NCBI GenBank assembly: GCA_039182715.1
Contig: JBCDBY010000169.1
Location: forward strand, 1-9,861
Direction: 5' to 3'
Length of the DNA: 9,861 nucleotides
Origin: JBCDBY01 sp039182715
GTDB lineage: Bacteria; Planctomycetota; PLA2
Shown: positions 5,402 through 9,861 of the stretch, piece after piece
How the letters are laid out: every line of letters starts with the position of its first letter
Position numbering within the stretch: position 1 is the stretch's first letter
Program-made: the position numbers and the translations under genes
Notes under the pieces: generated by a model
The model's database searches: none
Seen by the model: only the letters and a program-made list of their open reading frames with translations
What the model was told of the DNA's origin: nothing

Positions 5402-8077
5402 ATGCCGAAACGCCTCGTCATCGTCGAGTCGCCCACCAAGGCCAAGACGCTCAAGCGATTCCTGGGCGACGACTACATCGTCGAGTCGAGCGTCGGCCAC
5501 GTGCGGGACCTGCCGCAGAACGCCGCCGACATCCCCGAGAAGTTCAAGAAGGAGAAGTGGTCGCGGCTTGGCGTGAACGTGGAGAAGGACTTCGAGCCGC
5601 TCTACGTCGTCGCCTCGGACAAGAAGAAGAAGATCCGCGAGCTGAAGTCGCTCCTCAAGGAGGTCGACGAGCTCCTGCTCGCGACGGATGAGGACCGCGA
5701 GGGCGAGGCGATCAGCTGGCACCTGCTGGAGGAGCTCAAGCCCAAGGTCCCGGTCAAGCGCATGGTGTTCCACGAGATCACCAAGCAGGCGATTCTCGAG
5801 TCGCTGGAGCGCACCCGCGAGCTCGACCAGAACCTGGTCGACGCCCAGGAGGCGCGCCGCATCATCGACCGCCTCTACGGGTACGAAGTCTCCCCCATTC
5901 TCTGGCGCAAGATCGCGCCGCGCCTCTCCGCGGGCCGCGTCCAGAGCGTCGCGATCCGCCTCGTGGTCGAGCGGGAGCTGGAGCGCATGCGCTTCGTGCC
6001 CGCCCGCTACTGGGATCTCGAGGCCACCTTCCGCACGACCGGCGGCGAGACCTTCCCCGCCACGCTGCACTCCATCGAGGGCCAGCGCCTTGTCTCGGGC
6101 CGGGACTTCGACCCCGACACCGGCAAACCGACCAAGCAGGACGTGGTCTGGCTGGGCGAAGAGGAAGCCGTCGCGCTGCGCACCGAGCTGGAGGGCGCCG
6201 CCTTTTCGATCCTGGAGGCGAAGGAGAAGCCCTTCACCCGCTCGCCGGCGCCGCCGTTCACCACGTCGACGCTGCAGCAGGAGGGCAACCGCAAGCTGCG
6301 GTTCGACGCCAAGCGCACGATGCGCGCCGCGCAGCGCCTCTACGAGAACGGCTACATCACCTACATGCGAACCGACTCGGTCGCGCTCTCCGACGAGGCG
6401 GTCAAGCTCACGCGCGCCGCCATCATCGGCAAGTACGGCCAGCAGTTCGTGCCTGACGCCCCGCGCTTCTACAAGACGAAGGTCAAGAACGCGCAGGAGG
6501 CGCACGAGGCGATCCGCCCCGCCGGCCCCGTCATCCGCGATGTGGCCGACGTGGCGAAGACGCTCGGCTCCGACGAGGGCAAGGTCTACGAGCTCATCTG
6601 GAAGCGCACCATGGCGTGCCAGATGAAGGATGCCAAGGGTCGCCGCATGACGCTGCGCGTGGCCGGCATGGCGGACGGCAAGCAGGTCGTCTTCCAGGCC
6701 AACGGCAACGTGATCGACTTCCACGGGTTCCTCAAGGCGTACCAGGAGGGGCGCGAGAGCGCGCAGGAGCGCGAGGTGATCCTTCCCGACGTGCGCGAGG
6801 AGGATCCCGTCTCGGTCGCCGAGTTCGGCGTCGCCGATCACACCACGACGCCGCCCGCGCGCCTGACCGAGGCGTCGCTGGTCAAGGCGCTGGAGGAGTC
6901 CGGCGTCGGACGGCCGAGCACCTACGCCTCGATCATCGATACGATCGAGCGGCGCGAGTACACCTTCAAGAAGGGCAACGCGCTGGTACCGACCTGGACC
7001 GCATTCGCGGTCGTGCGGCTCATGCGCGACCACCTGTCCGACCTGATCGACGTCGGCTTCACCGCGCGCATGGAAGACCGCCTCGACGCGATCTCCCGCG
7101 GCGAGTACGAGACGATCCCGTACCTGCGCGAGTTCTACATGGGCAACGGCGCGCCGGGCCTGCGACCGCTGCTCGACCAGAAGGTCGAGGACATCGATCC
7201 GCGCGCGGTCTGCAGCTTCTCGATCGGCAAGGGCGACGACGGCGAGGACATCGTCGTGCGCGTGGGCCGCTACGGCCCGTTCCTGCAGCACGGCGAGACG
7301 ACGGCGCCGATCCCGGAGCAGACCTGCCCCGACGAGGTGACGCCGCAGCGCGCGCAGGAGTTGATCGCCGCCGGCCGCAAGGCGGGCGAGCCGATCGGGC
7401 ACGACCCGGTGACCAACGAGCCGGTCTACATCAAGACCGGGCGTTTCGGTCCGTACGTCCAGCTCGGCGATCCGGATCCGGACGACAAGTCGAAGAAGCC
7501 CAAGATGGTGTCGCTGCTCAAGGGCATGACGCCCGCCGACATGACGATCGACGTCGCGCTGCAGCTGCTCGAGCTTCCGCGCCTCGTCGGGCTCGATGAG
7601 AACGGCGTCGAGATTCGCGCCTACAACGGCCGCTACGGCCCGTACATCAAGCGCGGCGACGACACGCGCAGCCTGGCGGCGGAAGACGACCTGCTCACGC
7701 TCGGCCTCGACCGCGCGCTCTTCCTGCTCAGCCAGGAGAAGACGCGCGGACGCCGCGCCCCCGCCGCGCCGATCAAGGTTTTCGAGAAGGTCGAGGAGCT
7801 GGGCGGCACCGACGTCCGCCTGCTCAAGGGCCGCTACGGCCCCTACGTCACCGACGGCGAAACCAACGCTTCGCTGCCGCGCGACATGGAAGACCCCACC
7901 TCGCTGACGCTGCAGCACGCGCTGGAGCTGCTCGAAGCGCGCCGCAACGCGAAGCCGCGCCGCAAGAAGAAGACTTCGAAGAATAAGGCCGCCAAGAAAA
8001 AGACGACCAACAAGAAGGCGTCGAAGAAAAAGGCCTCCAAGAAGAAGGCTTCGAAGAAGAAGAGCGACGAGCGGTAG
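5402..8077 (+). CDS. topA: DNA topoisomerase I (type IA) with lysine-rich C-terminal tail
   Basis: 891 residues; relaxes negative supercoils. The N-terminal TOPRIM domain shows VESPTKAKTL (Glu9) and the metal-binding DEDREGE (residues 96-102). The catalytic tyrosine is Tyr321 in GYITYMRTDS, next to APPFTTSTLQQE, which is the normal core arrangement. The C-terminal part has no four-cysteine zinc ribbons. Instead it carries four TopA C-terminal repeats with GRYGPF/GRFGPY/GRYGPY signatures near residues 622, 678, 741 and 809. A tail of about 45 residues (from about 846) is mostly Lys/Arg with Ala/Ser, including three ASKKK pentads. Basic tails in other TopAs aid DNA binding and processivity; that role is inferred here. 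The ATG at 5402 is preceded by GAAGAAG. The gene is transcribed divergently from the esterase-cls operon and ends just before the second inverted repeat element. Confidence 0.97.
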   Translation: MPKRLVIVESPTKAKTLKRFLGDDYIVESSVGHVRDLPQNAADIPEKFKKEKWSRLGVNVEKDFEPLYVVASDKKKKIRELKSLLKEVDELLLATDEDREGEAISWHLLEELKPKVPVKRMVFHEITKQAILESLERTRELDQNLVDAQEARRIIDRLYGYEVSPILWRKIAPRLSAGRVQSVAIRLVVERELERMRFVPARYWDLEATFRTTGGETFPATLHSIEGQRLVSGRDFDPDTGKPTKQDVVWLGEEEAVALRTELEGAAFSILEAKEKPFTRSPAPPFTTSTLQQEGNRKLRFDAKRTMRAAQRLYENGYITYMRTDSVALSDEAVKLTRAAIIGKYGQQFVPDAPRFYKTKVKNAQEAHEAIRPAGPVIRDVADVAKTLGSDEGKVYELIWKRTMACQMKDAKGRRMTLRVAGMADGKQVVFQANGNVIDFHGFLKAYQEGRESAQEREVILPDVREEDPVSVAEFGVADHTTTPPARLTEASLVKALEESGVGRPSTYASIIDTIERREYTFKKGNALVPTWTAFAVVRLMRDHLSDLIDVGFTARMEDRLDAISRGEYETIPYLREFYMGNGAPGLRPLLDQKVEDIDPRAVCSFSIGKGDDGEDIVVRVGRYGPFLQHGETTAPIPEQTCPDEVTPQRAQELIAAGRKAGEPIGHDPVTNEPVYIKTGRFGPYVQLGDPDPDDKSKKPKMVSLLKGMTPADMTIDVALQLLELPRLVGLDENGVEIRAYNGRYGPYIKRGDDTRSLAAEDDLLTLGLDRALFLLSQEKTRGRRAPAAPIKVFEKVEELGGTDVRLLKGRYGPYVTDGETNASLPRDMEDPTSLTLQHALELLEARRNAKPRRKKKTSKNKAAKKKTTNKKASKKKASKKKASKKKSDER

Positions 8078-8084
8078 GCGATTT

Positions 8085-8294
8085 GGTTCGGTTCTCTCGC
8101 AGAGATCGCAGAGAGCCGCAGAGCACGCAGAGGGAAAGCCGTCAGCCGCCACGGAAGCGAGGGATCACCTCACTTCCATCCTCATCAGATACTTGGGGGG
8201 AGGCTTCTCGCGGTGACTCGCGGGCTCGTCTCCCGGAGGCCCCGTCCCTCTGCGCACTCAGCGGTCCTCTGCGTCCTCTGCGAGTGACCGAATC
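8085..8294. repeat. Second composite inverted repeat (CGCAGAG-type arms) in a convergent gap
   Basis: The left arm (8085-8134) begins 8 nt after the topA stop and contains four CGCAGAG units at 8-10 nt spacing. The right arm (8246-8294) is its imperfect reverse complement, about 80 percent identical by eye. It runs 2 nt into the stop codon of the minus-strand gene. The spacer of about 110 nt contains a short CGCG/CGCG dyad (8209-8222); I see no gene in it. Design and placement match the element at 2819-2993, but unit sequence and length differ. It probably folds at the 3' ends of both convergent transcripts. Confidence 0.82.
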
Positions 8295-9201
8295 ACTCCG
8301 TGGACCGCAGGAAGGCCCGCAGCTTCAGACGGACGTCGGGCGGAAGGCGGGTCGCGTTGCGCTTCTCGAGATCGCGGAGAGCCGGACGCATCTCCGTGCG
8401 CTTCCAGGCGACGAGGTCGTCGATGATCGGGCCCGCGAGGCGAACGTCGCGGCTCAGCGCCACGGCGTAGAGACGGACGATCGCGTCGCGGAGTTCCGTG
8501 CGGCCTTCACTGCCGTGGACGGAAAGAGCCGGCTGGAGCTCGTCTTCGAGGCGGCGGCCCGCGTAGTAGCGCAGGGCCACCTCGCCCTCCTGCTCGATCC
8601 ACGCGGTCGCCCACGCGGCGCGCTCGAGACCCCGCTTCCGCGCTTTCGAACGAATGAGCGCGCGGTCCTCCCGATTCCGGCTGCGGCCGAGCAGAAGAAT
8701 ATGAAGCTTCCAGTACTCGCGGAGCTTCGGGTCGCGCAGCGTACGGTGCAGGATGGCGCGGGGCACGCGATCCCCGAAGGTCCGGATGCGCGCGTAGGGT
8801 GCCCGCGCCACGTGCAGATGCGCCAGGTCCCGGAGGACGGCGTGCTCGCTGTCGAACAGGGCCGCGAAATAGTCGAAGTCGCGTGGCTTCGCCAGCAGCT
8901 CGTCCACCACCTTGCGCACGGGCCCCTCGACCACCGCGACGCGACGCCACGGCTTCGCGACGAGGAGCACGGAACGATCGGGATGCACGCGCAGCATGCG
9001 CCGTGTGGACGAGTCCAGGAAGAGGGGAATGGGCCGCGCCTCGCCCTTGAGCGTCTCGATCGCGCGGTACTGGAACGGCCGATCGGGGTCCTCGCGCGCG
9101 AGCAGGACCGTCTCCGCCTCCACCAGACGGTCTGCCAGCGACGCCTTCGGGATCGGATAGCAGATCTGGCAGGCGAGAAGCAGGGCCGCCGCGATGGCCA
9201 T
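8293..9201 (-). CDS. Secreted or lipid-anchored protein of unknown function, helical C-terminal region
   Basis: 302 residues from the ATG at 9201-9199. I do not recognise a named family. The N-terminus (MAIAAALLLACQICYP) is a signal sequence. LLAC at residues 8-11 could be a lipobox, though Leu before Ala is unusual, so ordinary secretion is possible. Residues of about 20-85 look like a small beta-rich domain (AETVLLAR, QYRAIETLKG, SVLLVAKP). The rest is charged and helical with HEAT-like character (AILHRTLRDPKLREYWKLHILLLG and similar). The chosen start lies 2 nt after the stop of the upstream membrane-protein gene and places the signal sequence at the N-terminus. An earlier start at 9243 would add 14 polar residues and overlap that gene by 40 nt. 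The stop codon touches the second inverted repeat. Confidence 0.72.
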   Translation of the reverse strand: MAIAAALLLACQICYPIPKASLADRLVEAETVLLAREDPDRPFQYRAIETLKGEARPIPLFLDSSTRRMLRVHPDRSVLLVAKPWRRVAVVEGPVRKVVDELLAKPRDFDYFAALFDSEHAVLRDLAHLHVARAPYARIRTFGDRVPRAILHRTLRDPKLREYWKLHILLLGRSRNREDRALIRSKARKRGLERAAWATAWIEQEGEVALRYYAGRRLEDELQPALSVHGSEGRTELRDAIVRLYAVALSRDVRLAGPIIDDLVAWKRTEMRPALRDLEKRNATRLPPDVRLKLRAFLRSTE

Positions 9202-9203
9202 GA

Positions 9204-9620
9204 TCAGAGATTGAGGCTGTCCACCACCGTCGCCGCGAAACACCCCGGGAGTGACGCGAGGATGCTCCGCTTGAACGCCACGACCGGATCCGAGAAGAGA
9301 GGCAGCTTGTCGAGCCCGTAAAGGCAGAACGCGGACACACCGAGCGTCACCACGACCAGCGAGAGCACGCGCTTGACGAACGCGGCCCGATGGCCGGCCA
9401 GATCCCCTTCGTAGACGCGCGCGTAGACGAACGTCCCGATGATCGCGTACGCGGTGAAGAGCAGCAGCAACGTACTGCCGATATCGAGCGATTCGCCGAG
9501 GTCCCAGACCTCCTCGGTGATCGCCAGCGGGTAGATGAGCATGAACGATCCGATGCCGATCTGCATGAGGTCCTTGCCGCTGAACCCGCGCCGCGCTTCG
9601 CGGAAATCCTGTTCGTTCAT
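9204..9620 (-). CDS. Small integral membrane protein, DUF2391-like
   Basis: 138 residues with four predicted membrane helices at about 19-36, 48-67, 83-103 and 118-136. The short polar N-terminus contains RGFSGKDL. The pattern RGFSG...PLAITEEVW...YARVYEG resembles the DUF2391/TIGR02587 putative membrane-protein family, whose function is unknown. That assignment is from memory of the pattern and is moderate. The start is the ATG at 9620-9618, preceded by a G-run rather than a clear Shine-Dalgarno. Its TGA is 2 nt from the ATG of the next gene, so the two are probably co-translated. A 67-bp gap separates it from the divergent plus-strand gene starting at 9688. Confidence 0.75.
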   Translation of the reverse strand: MNEQDFREARRGFSGKDLMQIGIGSFMLIYPLAITEEVWDLGESLDIGSTLLLLFTAYAIIGTFVYARVYEGDLAGHRAAFVKRVLSLVVVTLGVSAFCLYGLDKLPLFSDPVVAFKRSILASLPGCFAATVVDSLNL

Positions 9621-9673
9621 CCCCCGGTCAGGTTAATGCATTGCGGTAGCGGAGTCCTGATACCCTCCCGTCG

Positions 9674-9679
9674 AGGAGG
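9674..9679 (+). promoter_or_regulatory. Shine-Dalgarno AGGAGG deciding the TTG start at 9688
   Basis: AGGAGG sits 8 nt before TTG 9688-9690. In this frame the nearest upstream stop is TGA 9658-9660, and no other start codon lies between. This is the best ribosome-binding site in the window and supports a plus-strand gene that a search limited to ATG starts would miss. Confidence 0.8.
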
Positions 9680-9687
9680 AACGCCGC

Positions 9688-9861
9688 TTGATCCGCGCCA
9701 TTCGCACGCAGGTCTTCTGGTTCGTCGTCGCGCTCTGCATCCTGTTCGCCGAGTTGCGCAACAGATTGTGGCGCGTCTGGAACAGGTCCCAGATCCCGAG
9801 TGCGAGCAGCGGGACGGTGACGGCCAGCCCCCAGAGCCACGGACCGCGCAACACGGCGAAC
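9688..9861 (+). CDS. N-terminus of an FMN-binding glutamate-synthase-family protein, interrupted by an inverted segment; 3' end off window
   Basis: From TTG 9688 the frame is open to the window end. The first 20 residues (MIRAIRTQVFWFVVALCILF) form a membrane helix. From about 9760 the plus-strand reading turns hydrophilic (RLWRVWNRSQIPSAS), while the minus strand of 9846-9760 reads GPWLWGLAVTVPLLALGIWD then LFQTRHNLLRN. The WDLxQTRHxLLRN pattern marks the second helix region of FMN-binding glutamate-synthase-domain (COG0069-like) membrane proteins. Reversing the segment between the inverted repeats joins both parts in frame as ...LCILFAVLRGPWLW.... As written the gene encodes one helix plus an antisense-derived stretch, still without a stop. 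Catalytic domains are not in the window, so the family call rests on this short N-terminus. Confidence 0.6.
   Translation, partial: MIRAIRTQVFWFVVALCILFAELRNRLWRVWNRSQIPSASSGTVTASPQSHGPRNTAN
9744..9759 (+). repeat. Left 16-bp inverted repeat of the putative invertible segment
   Basis: GTTCGCCGAGTTGCGC. Its reverse complement matches 9846-9861 at 15 of 16 positions (A versus T at position 9). Its right half overlaps a perfect 10-nt palindrome, GTTGCGCAAC, at 9753-9762. Confidence 0.9.
9846..9861 (-). repeat. Right 16-bp inverted repeat of the putative invertible segment
   Basis: GCGCAACACGGCGAAC, the partner of the 9744-9759 copy. It ends exactly at the window edge, so its true outer boundary is unknown and it may be longer. 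Confidence 0.9.

Larger units (their letters stand above)
9744..9861. other. Putative intragenic invertible (or mis-assembled) segment
   Basis: An 86-bp core (9760-9845) lies between the inverted repeats. Coding character is plus strand to the left and minus strand inside. Inversion preserves length and reading phase: base 9862 begins a codon of the TTG 9688 frame in either orientation. Both orientations are open. One encodes a second membrane helix and the other a hydrophilic stretch. No recombinase gene is visible in the window. Confidence 0.6.

Noticed and set aside
5291..8152. A 953-codon minus-strand open frame covering topA
   Set aside because: It is antisense to an unmistakable topA, and its Arg/Leu/Val/Asp-rich translation shows no family motif. 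Long antisense frames are expected in GC-rich genes.
8209..8222. Intrinsic terminator at CGCG-GTGACT-CGCG
   Set aside because: The stem is only 4 bp and has no following T-run; the larger inverted arms are the more credible structure.
9633..9854. Independent small minus-strand gene of about 73 codons
   Set aside because: Its first part is good coding sequence, but after LLRN it turns into the antisense of the plus-strand start region. It is better explained by the inverted segment.

Overview
This is a GC-rich bacterial window (third codon positions are strongly G/C) with ordinary chromosomal housekeeping and envelope genes. No plasmid, phage, transposase, CRISPR or RNA gene is visible. The TopA with a lysine-rich tail, the predicted lipoprotein, and CACAGAAA/CGCAGAG-type intergenic repeats would suit a high-GC Gram-negative lineage such as Myxococcota or other former Deltaproteobacteria, Acidobacteriota or Planctomycetota. 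That placement is a low-confidence inference.

Layout, left to right. A YheT-type alpha/beta hydrolase (+, 5' end cut off) overlaps tail-to-tail with a DTW-domain tRNA aminocarboxypropyltransferase (-). The DTW gene starts almost head-to-head with a COG2509-type FAD-dependent oxidoreductase (+) that has no ATG, GTG or TTG start where the family's N-terminus needs one. A convergent gap (2819-3010) holds a composite inverted repeat built from 8-bp tandem units. Next comes a two-gene minus-strand operon: a predicted PHB-depolymerase/LpqC-like lipoprotein esterase followed 13 nt later by cardiolipin synthase (cls). A 107-bp divergent spacer with a strong hairpin leads into topA (+). TopA has four C-terminal GRYGP-type repeats and a lysine-rich tail. 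A second convergent gap (8078-8292) holds a second inverted pair of tandem CGCAGAG-type arms. A two-gene minus-strand unit follows: a DUF2391-like four-helix membrane protein, then a secreted protein of unknown function starting 2 nt after its stop.

The right end (9688-9861) is the most unusual part. A plus-strand gene starts at a TTG with an excellent Shine-Dalgarno and encodes a membrane helix. From about 9760 the coding signal switches to the minus strand and reads like the next part of an FMN-binding glutamate-synthase-family N-terminus. The switch lies at 16-bp inverted repeats matching at 15 of 16 positions (9744-9759 and 9846-9861). Flipping the segment on paper restores one continuous in-frame N-terminus with two membrane helices. 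This is either an intragenic invertible segment or a fold-back assembly artefact at the window edge.

Functionally the genes cover tRNA modification (DTW), DNA supercoiling (TopA), phospholipid synthesis (Cls), two hydrolases, and redox or membrane proteins of unknown role. Beyond the two short operons I see no single pathway linking them.
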